Source of the DNA: Actinoplanes couchii | GTDB lineage: Bacteria > Actinomycetota > Actinomycetes > Mycobacteriales > Micromonosporaceae | Length of the DNA: 64,000 nt | Assembly: GCF_016862075.1 (NCBI RefSeq) | Contig: NZ_BOMG01000006.1 | Coordinates: forward strand, 1-64,000 | Reading direction: 5' to 3' | Part shown: positions 26,545 to 36,285 of the stretch, piece by piece | Layout: each line of letters opens with the position of its first letter | How positions within the stretch are numbered: the first letter of the stretch is position 1 | Program-made: the position numbers and the translations under genes | Notes under the pieces: generated by a model | The model's input: only the letters and a program-made list of their open reading frames with translations | Database searches by the model: none | What the model was told of the DNA's origin: nothing

Positions 26545-26574
26545 TCCGGTCCCGCCGCCGGTCAACCGGTCACC
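26540..26574. terminator. bidirectional hairpin between convergent genes
   Basis: Arms GGTGATCCGG (26540-26549) and CCGGTCACC (26566-26574) form a stem with one bulge. It spans both stop codons (26542-26544 on plus, 26570-26572 on minus), so it can serve both transcripts. No U-tract. Confidence 0.45.
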
Positions 26575-28942
26575 ACTTCTGGTTGGTACCGCCGTTGCAG
26601 GTCCAGGTGGTGAGCTTGGCGCCGTCGTTGCGGTTGCTGCTCGGGATGTCGATGCAGAGTCCCGAGTTCACGTTGCGATAGGAGTTGTCCGTGTAGTACT
26701 GGAACTTCTGGGCCGTGGAGGTGTTGCAGGTGTAGATCTGCAGCACCGTGCCACTGGCCGTGCCCGAGCCCCGCGCGTCCATGCACTTGCCGTTGAACGT
26801 GATGAAGCGCTTGGTGTCCAGGTCGTACTGCCATCTCTGGAACGTGCTGGTGCTGCTGCAGGTGCGCATCTCCAGCTGGGTGCTTTCGGCGAACGTCGTA
26901 CTCGGAATGTTGATGCACTTGCTGTTCCAGCGGCTGACCACCTGGTGGTCGTAGGTCGCGGTGCTCCAGGTGACCGCGCCGTCGCTGTTGCGGTACAGCA
27001 CCAGGTTGCCGTCGTTCTGCATCCGGAGGGTGCTGGGCCCCTTGGTGTGGGTGTTGGACGACCAGATCGCGACGCCGTCGGACTTGCGCAGCACCAGGTT
27101 GCCGTCGACTTGGTTGATCAGCCGGACGCCGGCGGTGGTCTTGGTGCTCCAGAGCGGCTGACCGCCCATGGTCAGCACCACGTTGCCGTCACCCTGCACC
27201 CGGGTGGCGTATCCGTTGTGGAAGGTCAGGAACTTCGCCTCACCGAGTTCCTGGTTGGCCAGGAGCCGGGTGTTGGTGGCGTGCCACAGCTGGTTGGTGC
27301 CGCCGTTGGCGTCGAAGGTGAGGGTGACGGCGCCGTGGTCGCGGCTGGCGTTCTGGACGGTGATGGCCCGGGCGGCGAAACCGTTGATCCAGGTGTAGTT
27401 CTCGCCGCTCTTGGTGTACTTGAACGACTGGTCGGCGACCTCGGTGATGGAGCAGGTGGCGATGGCGAAGCGGATGTTGTTGGCGGCGGTCCGCTCGGAG
27501 AGCGCGGCGCACTTGGTGCGGTCGTAGGCGTTGACGATGCGGTAGCGGTCCGGGGTGTTGAAGACGCGCATGGCCATCCACCGCTGCCGGTCGTTGTCAG
27601 CGCAGTTGGCCTGGACCAGCAGGCTGCCGTTGGTGAGGCTGTCATTGGCGGCGGCCAGGCATTTCTCGGAGTTCTGGTTGCGCCACTGCCAGGACTGGCG
27701 GCTGGGCCGGTTGAGGGTGTCCGCGGCGACGCGGTTGCGGCCGTTGCGGACGAAGTCGTTGACGGCGTCGGGGCCGGCCACGGCCAGGGCCCAGGTGGCG
27801 GCGGTGACGAGGTTGTCGAAGCCGTCGGTGCGGGCCGTGGCCCGGATGCTCTCGGCGTTGCGGCGGTCGTTGGCTTCGGCCTCGGCCTCCAGACGGGCGC
27901 GGTCGGCCTTGTTGGCGGTGTAGATGCCGGTCTCGATGAAGGCGCGCCAGGCGGCGGGGTCGCTGTTGCGGACCGCGGTGCGGGCGGCGGTGGCGATCTC
28001 GGTGCGGCGGGTGTCGCCGTCGGTGAGGTCCCAGATCCAGCGGACGAAGTTGTCGTCGGTCATGGCGAGTTTGCCCGCGTCGGCCAGCACACCGAGGACG
28101 GCGGCGGCGGAGAGCAGGGTGCCCTCGCGGGCGATGCGCTCCTGCTCGGCCTTGCCCTTGGTCTCGGCGGCGATGATCTCGTCCTGGACGTCCTGGTCGG
28201 CGGCGGTCTGGACACCGGTGACGAGGAAGGCGTGACGTTCTTCGGCGGTGCCGTTGTACGCGGTGGTGGCGGCCGCCTTCACACGCGGGCCGGGAGCCTT
28301 GGTGATGATCTCGGCAATGACCTGGTGTTCGGGGTAGACCAGCATCTCGCCGGCCGCGTCGAGCGGCACCTTGGCGGCGGCGTAGGCGGCGCGTTTGAGG
28401 TCGCGGGCCTGCCGGGCGGCGGTCTCGTCGCTGATCTGTTTGGCGTCGTCGGCGACCTTGGCGTCGAAGATGCCCTGCAGGATGAACGACTTGCAGACCC
28501 AGTCGATGGTGCTGTCCGGGGCGGACAGTGCCAGCTCGGCGGCGTTGCGGATCAGCGGCTGTTCGGCGGTGTGCTGCCAGATCTTGAACACGAAGTTGCG
28601 GTCGGTCTGGTTGAGCCAGTCGTTGCCGGGCTCGATGCCGATCTCCCGGGCGGCTTTGATCTTGTCCGGGATGCCGGTGGGAAGCCCGTCGTCCTCGATC
28701 GGATCGGCGTCGGCGAGGGCCCTGGTCTCCGCGGCAGGGACGCCGGCCGGGGACGGGTCGGCCGGCGCGGCCTGGCGGGTGGCCGTCTTCGGCGCTCCCG
28801 GTGAGGTGGTGGCCGCCGGCGACGGGATCGGGCTCGGTGTCACCGCGGCGGCCGGGCCGGTGATCAGGGTCACCAGGACCGAGGCGGTGGCCGCGACGAA
28901 CAGTCCGCGGAGGGCGTGTGGTCGCCCGGTGGAAGTGTGCAT
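26570..28942 (-). CDS. secreted ALF-repeat protein with two ricin-type and one bulb-type lectin domain
   Basis: 790 aa. Signal peptide (1-33, ending GPAAAV), a Pro/Ala linker, then helical ALF repeats (about 110-420; units such as ELALSAPDSTIDWVCKSF and RTAVRNSDPAAWRAFIETG). A beta-trefoil follows (about 425-560, SEKCLAAANDS, DRQRWMA), then a bulb-lectin domain with repeated GDGNVVL, VDGNLVLRKSDG and NDGNLVLYRNSDG (about 575-680), and a second ricin-type trefoil to the end (FQRWQY, AQKFQYY, final NQKW). It is likely to bind several glycans outside the cell. RBS GGGGA before ATG 28942. Divergent from two further ALF genes. Confidence 0.88.
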   Translation of the reverse strand: MHTSTGRPHALRGLFVAATASVLVTLITGPAAAVTPSPIPSPAATTSPGAPKTATRQAAPADPSPAGVPAAETRALADADPIEDDGLPTGIPDKIKAAREIGIEPGNDWLNQTDRNFVFKIWQHTAEQPLIRNAAELALSAPDSTIDWVCKSFILQGIFDAKVADDAKQISDETAARQARDLKRAAYAAAKVPLDAAGEMLVYPEHQVIAEIITKAPGPRVKAAATTAYNGTAEERHAFLVTGVQTAADQDVQDEIIAAETKGKAEQERIAREGTLLSAAAVLGVLADAGKLAMTDDNFVRWIWDLTDGDTRRTEIATAARTAVRNSDPAAWRAFIETGIYTANKADRARLEAEAEANDRRNAESIRATARTDGFDNLVTAATWALAVAGPDAVNDFVRNGRNRVAADTLNRPSRQSWQWRNQNSEKCLAAANDSLTNGSLLVQANCADNDRQRWMAMRVFNTPDRYRIVNAYDRTKCAALSERTAANNIRFAIATCSITEVADQSFKYTKSGENYTWINGFAARAITVQNASRDHGAVTLTFDANGGTNQLWHATNTRLLANQELGEAKFLTFHNGYATRVQGDGNVVLTMGGQPLWSTKTTAGVRLINQVDGNLVLRKSDGVAIWSSNTHTKGPSTLRMQNDGNLVLYRNSDGAVTWSTATYDHQVVSRWNSKCINIPSTTFAESTQLEMRTCSSTSTFQRWQYDLDTKRFITFNGKCMDARGSGTASGTVLQIYTCNTSTAQKFQYYTDNSYRNVNSGLCIDIPSSNRNDGAKLTTWTCNGGTNQKW

Positions 28943-29347
28943 GAAATCCCCGTTGGTCAGTGAGTGGACGTGCTGGTGCCGCCGATGTGGAAGAGGACGG
29001 CGATGGCATGCGAGAACGCAGTGGTGTTCTCGGCCCGGAAGCGCGAACGGTACGGAACCTGTGGATGGGCGTCAATAACCTTTCGACGCGCTGTTAATCG
29101 ATTATTCATGGTTGTAACAATCAATGAAATGGGTTTCTCAGGTTGATCGGGACGGGGTGGCAGGGCGGTCCGCGGTCGTGTTAGATGCACTCAGGATTCG
29201 GCGAACATGAATGAAGCATGTTTGCCGTCGTCGATCCCGTCGCCACCATCCCTGCTGTCCGACCTGTCAGGTGCTACCTGTTCAGGGTGCGGGGATCCGT
29301 GGCGTGCGCTTCTCGGCGGGCTTCTGTGAATCACGGGGGATAATTGA
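28943..29347. other. intergenic region between divergent ALF-repeat genes
   Basis: 405 bp without a supported gene. The stretch 29075-29150 is clearly AT-rich for this genome and probably holds divergent promoters. An imperfect dyad lies at 29200-29226. The minus-strand open frame 28957-29190 crosses this AT-rich DNA and has no coding signs. Confidence 0.6.
29200..29226. promoter_or_regulatory. inverted repeat, possible operator
   Basis: GGCGAACATG (29200-29209) and CATGTTTGCC (29217-29226) pair at 9 of 10 positions around a 7-nt loop. It stands alone 120 bp upstream of the ALF gene at 29348 and is not followed by a U-tract, so an operator is more likely than a terminator. Confidence 0.4.
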
Positions 29348-30490
29348 ATGAATTCTCGACCAGCGGCCCGTGGGGCCGTTTTTCTGGCTGCCCTGGTAAC
29401 AGTTCCGGGCCTGCTGACCGTGGGCCCGGTACCGGCGTGGGCATCCGCGCCGCCGTCAGTGGTGACGGCTGCCGCGGCGGTTGATCCGGCGGCGGCCGAC
29501 CTGACCTACGTGACCTATCTGGCGCTGTACGACACGCGGGCGCTGGTGCGGGTCGCGGCCCGTAACGCGATCACCGTCGAGGCGCGCCTGGTGAAGGCGG
29601 CGGTGGCGCGATTCCTGAAGTCGGAGATGCCGTTCGCGGTGAGCTACTCGCGGGAGCTCAACGCCGCCAACGCCGATTTCGCCGAGCGGATCCTGGCCAC
29701 GCACACGCCGGAGTTCGCGCCCGAGGTGCACGCCGCCGCACAGTTCGCGCTGTCGCGGGGCGCGGCGGCGCTGGACGCCTTCGCGAAGACCGGGTACGCC
29801 GAGGCCAAGCAGCGTGACCGGGTGGCCCGGGAGGCCGTCGGCGAACAGGCCGCCGCGTTGCGGGCCGAGGACCGGGCGTTCGTGGCCGGGTTGCGGGACA
29901 CCGACCCGGGGATGAACGTGCGGGCCGCCGCCGGTCACGCGGTGCGCGCCGACGGCTCCGACGCGGACGTGGTGGAGTTCTTCGCCTACGACTGGGCCGC
30001 CGCGGCCGCGGTGGACCTGGAGATCCTGAAGGTGCGCTGCGCCGACGCCGACATGGTGGGCCGGTCGAACCTGACCCAGCTGGAGACCAACGCCCGTAAC
30101 GCCGAGCAGGCCGCGCTGGCCGCCGCCGGCGAGGCGAGAGCACAGAAACTGGCCGCCGCCGCCCGCGCCTGGGAACTCGTAGGCGACCAGGCCGAGCCGC
30201 TGCTCGGCACGTGGGCCGAAGCCGAGCGGGTCGCCGTCGAGCAGGCGGCGCACTGGCGGCAGATCGCGCTGGACGCGGCCGCCGCGGCGGCCGGCAACCC
30301 GAACTGGGAGTCCGCCGCCGGTTCGGCGCAGGCCACCGCGCAGCAGTGGCAGGTCGAGCGGGACAACGCCGCCGCCCGGGCCGCCTTCTGGGCCGGCCGT
30401 CACGAGGAAGCGCTCGCCGGTGAGCTGCGCATGCAGGAATCGGGTGTCGTGACCGGCATCGGCACGCCCGGCGACGGGCCGGCGAAATGA
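29348..30490 (+). CDS. secreted ALF-repeat helical protein
   Basis: 380 aa. Signal peptide (1-33, ending AWASAP). ALF-type units are visible (AAQFALSRGAAALDAFAKTG, RAAAGHAVRADGSDADVVEFF), followed by an Ala/Glu-rich helical region (about 225-350) with many Trp residues. ATG 29348 has GGGGGA seven nt upstream. The stop overlaps the ATG of the giant toxin gene (ATGA), so it is probably an accessory or delivery partner of that toxin. The molecular role of ALF repeats is not known. Confidence 0.75.
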   Translation: MNSRPAARGAVFLAALVTVPGLLTVGPVPAWASAPPSVVTAAAAVDPAAADLTYVTYLALYDTRALVRVAARNAITVEARLVKAAVARFLKSEMPFAVSYSRELNAANADFAERILATHTPEFAPEVHAAAQFALSRGAAALDAFAKTGYAEAKQRDRVAREAVGEQAAALRAEDRAFVAGLRDTDPGMNVRAAAGHAVRADGSDADVVEFFAYDWAAAAAVDLEILKVRCADADMVGRSNLTQLETNARNAEQAALAAAGEARAQKLAAAARAWELVGDQAEPLLGTWAEAERVAVEQAAHWRQIALDAAAAAAGNPNWESAAGSAQATAQQWQVERDNAAARAAFWAGRHEEALAGELRMQESGVVTGIGTPGDGPAK

Positions 30491-33400
30491 ATCTGCGGAA
30501 ACGAGTGCGTTCGGCGACGCTGATGTCGCTGGCGGCCGCGCTGGTCGTGACGATGGTGCACGTGCCGCCGGCGCTGGCCGGACCGCGCCCGGTCGCGGAG
30601 AAGGCGTCCCGGCTCGCGGAGATCCCGATCCCGCCGCTGGTGACCGATCCGTGGGACGGCAGCGAGGGCGTGCCGGAGATGGACGAACGGTGGCGGCAGT
30701 GGGTCGCCGACACCGCCGAGTCCGCCGAGGAGCCGGAGATCCGGGACGCCGCGGTGGCCGCGCTGGCCACCGGTGACAACGCGATCATCATGAAGTTCGT
30801 CATGGAGGACATGCCGGTCCTGGACCAGCAGGTCACCGACCGTAAGTACAAGGAGGCCGCCGACAACCTGGCCAAGGTCAAGGCGATGAAGGGCACCGGT
30901 GCCGCCGGCGGCTACTTCAACGCCGAGGTGGACCGGGTGCTGGCCGGTTCGGCGTACGACCGGGTGTTGTTCCTGGCCTACGGCGCCCGCATCGCCCGGG
31001 ACCGGGACGAGCAGACCGCGAAACGGACCCTGGAACGGGCCGCGGAACTCCGCCAGCGGGTGCAGACGATCGCGACCGGCGCGCCGGAGGCGTCGCACGT
31101 CAAACGGGCCGCCGAGACCGCGCTGGCCGGTGGTGACACGGCGATCGCCACGTTCCTGAAGACCGGTTACCTGACGGCGGCGAACGCGGATGCCGCCGCG
31201 TGGGAACAGCACCTCCGGGACCTGGAGGAGGCGGACAAGGCAGCCGAGGCGCTGACCGATCTGGCGAAGCGTTCGGCGCGGGCCAACGAGGCCCGCCGGC
31301 AGCTGATGATCGCGCACGGCGAGGCCGTGAAGGCGCTGATGCAGGTTGCCAACGCCATGGGCGGGGCGTCCAACAACGCCCGCGAGGCCCAGCGGATCAT
31401 CACCGGCACCGCCACCGTCGCGGTCAAACGCAACCAGTTGAGCACGGTCAAGGATCTGGCCGCCGCCGAACAGCAGCGGGTGCGCAACGCCGCGGAGCAG
31501 ACCCGGGTCGCGGCCGCGAAGGCCACGCTGGCCACCGATGTGCTGGTCGAGACCGGCCTGGAGTACGGCATCGAGTGGGCCCGGATCACCCAGGGCATGA
31601 ACGAGGCGGCCACCGCCGCGGACCACGCGACCCAGACCGCCGTGCACGCCATCGACGCGACCATCGCCACGAACAACGCCCAGGGCGCCCAGGCGCAGGC
31701 CGAAGCCCGCGAGCAGCAGGCGATCACCTGGCACCAGCACGCGGTGGAACACGCCGCCGCGGCCGCGAAACTCGCCACCGCCGCCGAGAAGCAGGCCGCT
31801 GCCGCCAAGACCGCGGCGGTGCGCGCCAAGGCCGCCCGCGAGCAGGCCGAGGCCGCCGAACGCAAAGCCGCCACCGAAGCGGCGAAGGTCGCCCAGCAGC
31901 GCAGGATCGCCGAGGAACAGGCCGCCGAGGCCGCCCGGCAGCGCAAGATCGCCGAGGACGAGCGCGCCAACGCCGAACGCCACCGCGCCGAAGCCGAACG
32001 GCAGGCCGCCATCGCTTCCACCGCGCGTGGTGAGGCTGATCGGCAGGCCGCGATCGCCAACCAGTCGCTGACCAGAGCCGAAACGGCCACCAAGGCAGCC
32101 GGGGCCGCCGACGACCGGGCATGGCAGCAGGAGGCCGTCGCCAGGCAGGCCCGCGACGCGGCGAACGCCGCCGAGCGTGAGGAGCAGACGGCCAAGGCGA
32201 AGGCGCAGGCGATGCGTGCCGCCGTGGCGTCCGCGGACACCGAGGCCGAGAAGCGCGAAGCACAGGAACAGGCCGACCTCGCCGGCCGGGAAGCCACCAC
32301 CGCGGGGAACGCCGCACGCTCCGCTCGCGCCGCCGCGAACACCGCCACCGGCGCGGCCGCGAACTCCCGGGCCGCCGCGACGCAGGCGCAGTCCGCCGCC
32401 GATCAGGCTCAGGCCGCCGCTGAGAAGGCCCAGGCCGCGGCACAGGCCGCCGACGCGGCAGCGGACAAGGCCGAGTCCGGCGCCCGCGCGACTCATGCTG
32501 CCCGGGTCCTGGCCGACTCCAAGGCCGCGCAGGCGACCGCCCAGCAGGTCAAGGCCGCTGCCGCTGCCAACACCGCACAACGGCTGGCGTCCCAGGCCAA
32601 CGACGAGGCCGGTAAGTCGTTGCGGGCCGCGGACCGGACCCGTGACGAGGCGCAGGCGGCGACCACCGAGGCGGTGGCCGCCAGTGCCCAGGCCGACGAC
32701 GCGGTGGCCGCCTCCCGGGCGGCGGCGATGTCGGCGGCCGGGATCGCCGACCCCGCCGATACCGCCATCGCGATGGTGCGCCCGTTCACCGGCAGCGACA
32801 TCGACGCCGACTTCGTGGTCCGCGTCGCTGAGCAGGCCCGGATCATCGGTGCGGAGCAGACCGCCGCCGCCGCCACTCGCGCGGCCGAGGCGCTCGAAGC
32901 GGCCAGGCTCGCCGGTGAGGCCGCCGAGCGGGCCGAGACCCACGTCCGGCCCGCCTACCAGGAGGCCGCCAAGGCCGCCCGGTCGGCCGCTGACGCCGCG
33001 CAGTCCGCGGCCGTGGCCAAACAGGCCGCCGCCCAAGCCGCCGCCGAGGGCGCGGCCGCCCGTCTCGCCGCCGCCAACGCCGCCCGGCACGACGCCCAGG
33101 CCCGTGCCGACGCCACCGCGGCCCGTGCCGCCGCCAACGCCGCCGCCAGCGACGCCAATGCCGCCGGCCGCAGCGCCCAGGACGCCCAGAACGACGCCGA
33201 CCGCGCCGACCGGGCAGCCACCGCCGCCGAAGCCGACGCCGCAGCGGCCCGCCAGGCCGCAACCGATGCCGAGACCGACGCCGCCGAGGCCCGTTCCGCG
33301 GCCGACGGCGCGCAACGTCACGCGGACAGCGCCGCCCAGGCGGCAGGCGCGGCGCTGCAGCACGCGGTCGACGCCCAGAAGGCCGCCGACCGCGCCGAGG

Positions 33401-34725
33401 AGGCCGAACGCCAGCGACAGGCCCAGGCCATCGCCGACGCCGCGGCCGGCGACCCCCTCGACCCACTCGACCCGGACCTGCTGCAGTACCTCACACCCGA
33501 ACAACAGGCGGAGTTGCGACAGGCACACGGCGACTCCGGGCTCAGCATCCTCGACTTCCTCCAGGCCGAGGCCGCTGACCTGCTCTGGGAACTCTCCGGA
33601 GCCGGCGACCTGGTCGGCTGCTTCCGGGACGGCAATGTCGAGGCCTGTCTCTGGAGCGTGGCGGGCCTGCTCGGCGGCATCAAAGCCGTCCGCGCCGGCT
33701 ACAAGATCGCCAAGGCGATTCCGAAGATCGTCAAGTTCTTCCAGAAGGTCAAGGACGCCAAGAAGCGCCGTGACGAACTCGTCGCCCTCGCCCGCCGGCT
33801 GAAGAAGAAGAAGGACCGCGACGACGAGAGCTGCGACATCCGGCGCAACAGCTTCGTGCCCGGCACCCGCGTGGTGATGGCGGACGGCACCGCCCGGCCG
33901 ATCGAGGAGCTGACGGCCGGCGATCAGGTCCTGGCCACCGACCCGATCACCGGGACGACCCTCGCCAAGCCGGTCACCGCCACCATCTCCGGCTCCGGTG
34001 ACAAGAAGCTCGTCGACATCGTCGTCGACACCGGCACCATCACCGCCACCCACAACCACCCGTTCTGGGTGGCCGACCTGGCGGAGTGGGTCGACGCCGA
34101 GGATCTCGCCCCCGGGCAGTGGTTGCGTACCAGCGCCGGAACGTTCGTCCAGATCTCGGCGATCCGTCACCGCGGTGCCGAGGCCCGAGTCCACAACCTC
34201 ACCGTCGCCGACATCCACACCTTTTACGTACGGGCCGGCAGCGCATCCGTTCTCGTGCACAACTGTCACGTCGTGCTGGGGGTAAATCCCCATTCGGACG
34301 ACCTGGCGGAAGCACTCCGGAAAGCGGGTGACCCGTCGGCGCACACCTTCAACAACAAAGCCAAGTACGGCGTCCCGGGAATCAGTGGCCGGCCGTTGTG
34401 GATGGAGAAGGTGGAGGAAGTGATCGGTGACTCCGGCATGAAGCTGAGCGTCACGCTGGACGGTCTTCCGGGAGACACCCCGGAGGAAGCCTTCGCCAAC
34501 GCCTATCGACGAGGAATGCCCTTCGCCGGCACCTGGAAGATCGCGGCGGGAAGCGGAAACGGAACGGCGTGGGAGATGCTGAAACTCGGAAACCGGATCC
34601 GCCTTCCACACGATGACGACGACCGGAAATGGGATGAGATCGACTTCTATTGGCAGGGCAAGATGCTCAAGAAGAACGAATTCCCGGAACCCAACTGGGC
34701 CAAGCTGCGGGAAGGATTGACATAA
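30487..34725 (+). CDS. giant secreted polymorphic toxin: ALF repeats, coiled coil, HINT, C-terminal toxin
   Basis: 1412 aa. Signal peptide (1-32), ALF repeats (about 90-250; AAETALAGGDTAIATFLKTG), an Ala/Glu/Lys-rich coiled coil of about 600 residues (400-990), a hydrophobic/glycine stretch (about 1040-1080), a pretoxin HINT domain (about 1121-1259, from SFVPGTRVVMADG through TATHNHPFWV to SVLVHNC), and a C-terminal domain of about 150 residues (HVVLGVNPHSDDLAEAL ...). The last domain resembles the Ntox27 group. HINT domains release such toxins by self-cleavage after the final Asn-Cys. The usual Cys directly before the first HINT strand is Asn here (RRNSFV). Followed by LRV and SUKH-4-like genes, consistent with a toxin-immunity locus. 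Confidence 0.82.
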   Translation: MNLRKRVRSATLMSLAAALVVTMVHVPPALAGPRPVAEKASRLAEIPIPPLVTDPWDGSEGVPEMDERWRQWVADTAESAEEPEIRDAAVAALATGDNAIIMKFVMEDMPVLDQQVTDRKYKEAADNLAKVKAMKGTGAAGGYFNAEVDRVLAGSAYDRVLFLAYGARIARDRDEQTAKRTLERAAELRQRVQTIATGAPEASHVKRAAETALAGGDTAIATFLKTGYLTAANADAAAWEQHLRDLEEADKAAEALTDLAKRSARANEARRQLMIAHGEAVKALMQVANAMGGASNNAREAQRIITGTATVAVKRNQLSTVKDLAAAEQQRVRNAAEQTRVAAAKATLATDVLVETGLEYGIEWARITQGMNEAATAADHATQTAVHAIDATIATNNAQGAQAQAEAREQQAITWHQHAVEHAAAAAKLATAAEKQAAAAKTAAVRAKAAREQAEAAERKAATEAAKVAQQRRIAEEQAAEAARQRKIAEDERANAERHRAEAERQAAIASTARGEADRQAAIANQSLTRAETATKAAGAADDRAWQQEAVARQARDAANAAEREEQTAKAKAQAMRAAVASADTEAEKREAQEQADLAGREATTAGNAARSARAAANTATGAAANSRAAATQAQSAADQAQAAAEKAQAAAQAADAAADKAESGARATHAARVLADSKAAQATAQQVKAAAAANTAQRLASQANDEAGKSLRAADRTRDEAQAATTEAVAASAQADDAVAASRAAAMSAAGIADPADTAIAMVRPFTGSDIDADFVVRVAEQARIIGAEQTAAAATRAAEALEAARLAGEAAERAETHVRPAYQEAAKAARSAADAAQSAAVAKQAAAQAAAEGAAARLAAANAARHDAQARADATAARAAANAAASDANAAGRSAQDAQNDADRADRAATAAEADAAAARQAATDAETDAAEARSAADGAQRHADSAAQAAGAALQHAVDAQKAADRAEEAERQRQAQAIADAAAGDPLDPLDPDLLQYLTPEQQAELRQAHGDSGLSILDFLQAEAADLLWELSGAGDLVGCFRDGNVEACLWSVAGLLGGIKAVRAGYKIAKAIPKIVKFFQKVKDAKKRRDELVALARRLKKKKDRDDESCDIRRNSFVPGTRVVMADGTARPIEELTAGDQVLATDPITGTTLAKPVTATISGSGDKKLVDIVVDTGTITATHNHPFWVADLAEWVDAEDLAPGQWLRTSAGTFVQISAIRHRGAEARVHNLTVADIHTFYVRAGSASVLVHNCHVVLGVNPHSDDLAEALRKAGDPSAHTFNNKAKYGVPGISGRPLWMEKVEEVIGDSGMKLSVTLDGLPGDTPEEAFANAYRRGMPFAGTWKIAAGSGNGTAWEMLKLGNRIRLPHDDDDRKWDEIDFYWQGKMLKKNEFPEPNWAKLREGLT

Positions 34726-34758
34726 GGTGATCCGCAGCGGGTCGATAGGGTGCGGGGG

Positions 34759-36285
34759 ATGAGCAGAAACGGGCCGAGGTCCGCGGCGGAGCGGCTCTGC
34801 CGCGGGGCCGCGAGGAATCCGGCCGCACCCGTCGACCTGCTGCTCCGGCTGCTCGGGAGCGCGCCCTCGTGCGCGTCCCGGGCACTGGGGCTCCGGCTCG
34901 ATCTGCCCGTTGCGGTGCAGCGAGCGATGGCCGATCATCCGTCGCCCGAGGTTCGCCGCACGCTGGCCGGGCATCCGCAGGTCCGGCCGGAGTTCCGGGA
35001 CCGGCTCCTGGCCGACCCCGACATGCGGGTGATGCTGCGGGCCTTCGGCGGTCCCGGGCAGCCGCCGTTGTCCGACGACATGGTGACCGGGCTGCTGGCC
35101 AGGATCGAGGACCTGCCGCCCGGCGCGCCCCTGACCCCCGGTGAGGTCTACAGCGAACTGTGGCCCGCCATGCGGTACGACCGGCGCCTGTACCGCCTGG
35201 CCGCGGCGCACCCGGATCCACGGGTGCGCCGTCACGCGGCAGTCCTCCCACAGTGGCTCGACGAGACGTCCCGCGCGGCGCTGCTCGCCGACCCGGTGCC
35301 GGAGATCCGGGCGGCCGCCGCCGCGGCGACAGCGGAGGACGAGCGTGTCATGCGACCGGCGGACCTGCCCGATCGTCATCGCCACGCCTTCGCGGCCGTC
35401 CTCCAGCGGCCGCTGTCGCGTGCCCTCGTCGATCAGGTCGTCGCCGACGGGGACGACGAGGCCCTGTTCTTCGTGGCCGTGAATCCGAGCACCCCACCGG
35501 ACGTGGTCTCGGCTCTGCTGCGCCACCCGGCCGCCGTCATCCGGAGCCGGGTGGCGCAGCGCCCCGACCTGAGTCATGAGCAACTGCTGGCACTCGCCGC
35601 CGACCCGGAAACCGAGGTCCGTACCGCGGTCTCGGTCCATCCCGGACTCACCGAGCAGGAGCGGGCCGACATCGACATCGATGTCACAACGGCCGCCGGC
35701 GACGGGAATCCCGAGCTGACCGGGGAACCGGTGCCCTCGCTCGCCGACGCGTCGCGGTGGGCCGCCTCGGTGAATCCGCTGCTGCGCCGCCGGGCCGCCC
35801 GCCATCCCGGGTTGCCGCCCGAGGTCGTCGACGCTCTCACCCACGACCCCGATCCCGGCGTACGGATCCTGCTCGCCCTGCACCACCCGGACGTACCGCC
35901 GGAGTTTCTCCTGCGGTGTTACCTGGAGCATCGCGGTCCCGGCCGGGAAGAGCTGATCGACAACCCGCGCTTCCCGACAACGGGGCTCGCCGCGTTCGCC
36001 GATCACGCCGACCCCGCCGTACGGCGGCTGGTGGCCCGTGACCCGGACGCCGAACCGGCACTGGTGGCGCGGCTGGTGAACGATCCGGACGTCACGGTAC
36101 GACAGACGATGGCCTCCTGCCCGCACCTCCCGGTGCCCCGGATGATCGAGCTGCTCGACGACCCGGACCTCGGCGAACATGCGGCGGCCAACCCCCGCCT
36201 CCCGGCCGAGGTGCTGCACCGGCTCGTCGCGGAGGCGCTCCGGGAACAGGGCACACAGAGAAAGCCGGGAGCGAATGGCCTCTGA
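34759..36285 (+). CDS. leucine-rich-variant (LRV) helical repeat protein
   Basis: 508 aa made of about 24-residue helical repeats of LRV type (for example HPSPEVRRTLAGHPQV, NPSTPPDVVSALLRHP, DPAVRRLVARDPDAEP). No Fe-S N-terminal Cys cluster is seen. ATG 34759 is chosen: TAGGGT (34746-34751) sits seven nt upstream, fitting a leaderless start, and GTG 34750 would overlap it. It begins 33 bp after the toxin gene and its end overlaps the SUKH-like gene by 11 nt. The repeat scaffold could bind a protein partner; an immunity role is only suggested by position. Confidence 0.7.
   Translation: MSRNGPRSAAERLCRGAARNPAAPVDLLLRLLGSAPSCASRALGLRLDLPVAVQRAMADHPSPEVRRTLAGHPQVRPEFRDRLLADPDMRVMLRAFGGPGQPPLSDDMVTGLLARIEDLPPGAPLTPGEVYSELWPAMRYDRRLYRLAAAHPDPRVRRHAAVLPQWLDETSRAALLADPVPEIRAAAAAATAEDERVMRPADLPDRHRHAFAAVLQRPLSRALVDQVVADGDDEALFFVAVNPSTPPDVVSALLRHPAAVIRSRVAQRPDLSHEQLLALAADPETEVRTAVSVHPGLTEQERADIDIDVTTAAGDGNPELTGEPVPSLADASRWAASVNPLLRRRAARHPGLPPEVVDALTHDPDPGVRILLALHHPDVPPEFLLRCYLEHRGPGREELIDNPRFPTTGLAAFADHADPAVRRLVARDPDAEPALVARLVNDPDVTVRQTMASCPHLPVPRMIELLDDPDLGEHAAANPRLPAEVLHRLVAEALREQGTQRKPGANGL

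Noticed and set aside
26945..28804. 619-codon plus-strand open frame
   Set aside because: Antisense of the lectin gene; Gly/Val-rich product without domains.
29105..29128. second dyad TTCATGGTTG ... ATGAA in the ALF intergenic region
   Set aside because: Only about 14 of 24 positions are symmetric, which is weak in AT-rich DNA.
33850..34265. intein
   Set aside because: The HINT domain is followed by a toxin-like domain and stands at the C-terminus of a secreted repeat protein, so it is a pretoxin HINT and not a protein-splicing element in a housekeeping gene.
34717..34751. full promoter TTGACA ... TAGGGT before the LRV gene
   Set aside because: The two hexamers are 23 bp apart, too far for a normal promoter; only the -10 is kept.
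30400..36219. 1939-codon open frame on the minus strand
   Set aside because: It is antisense to the well-supported ALF/HINT toxin and LRV genes; its Gly/Arg-rich product mirrors their Ala-rich codons.
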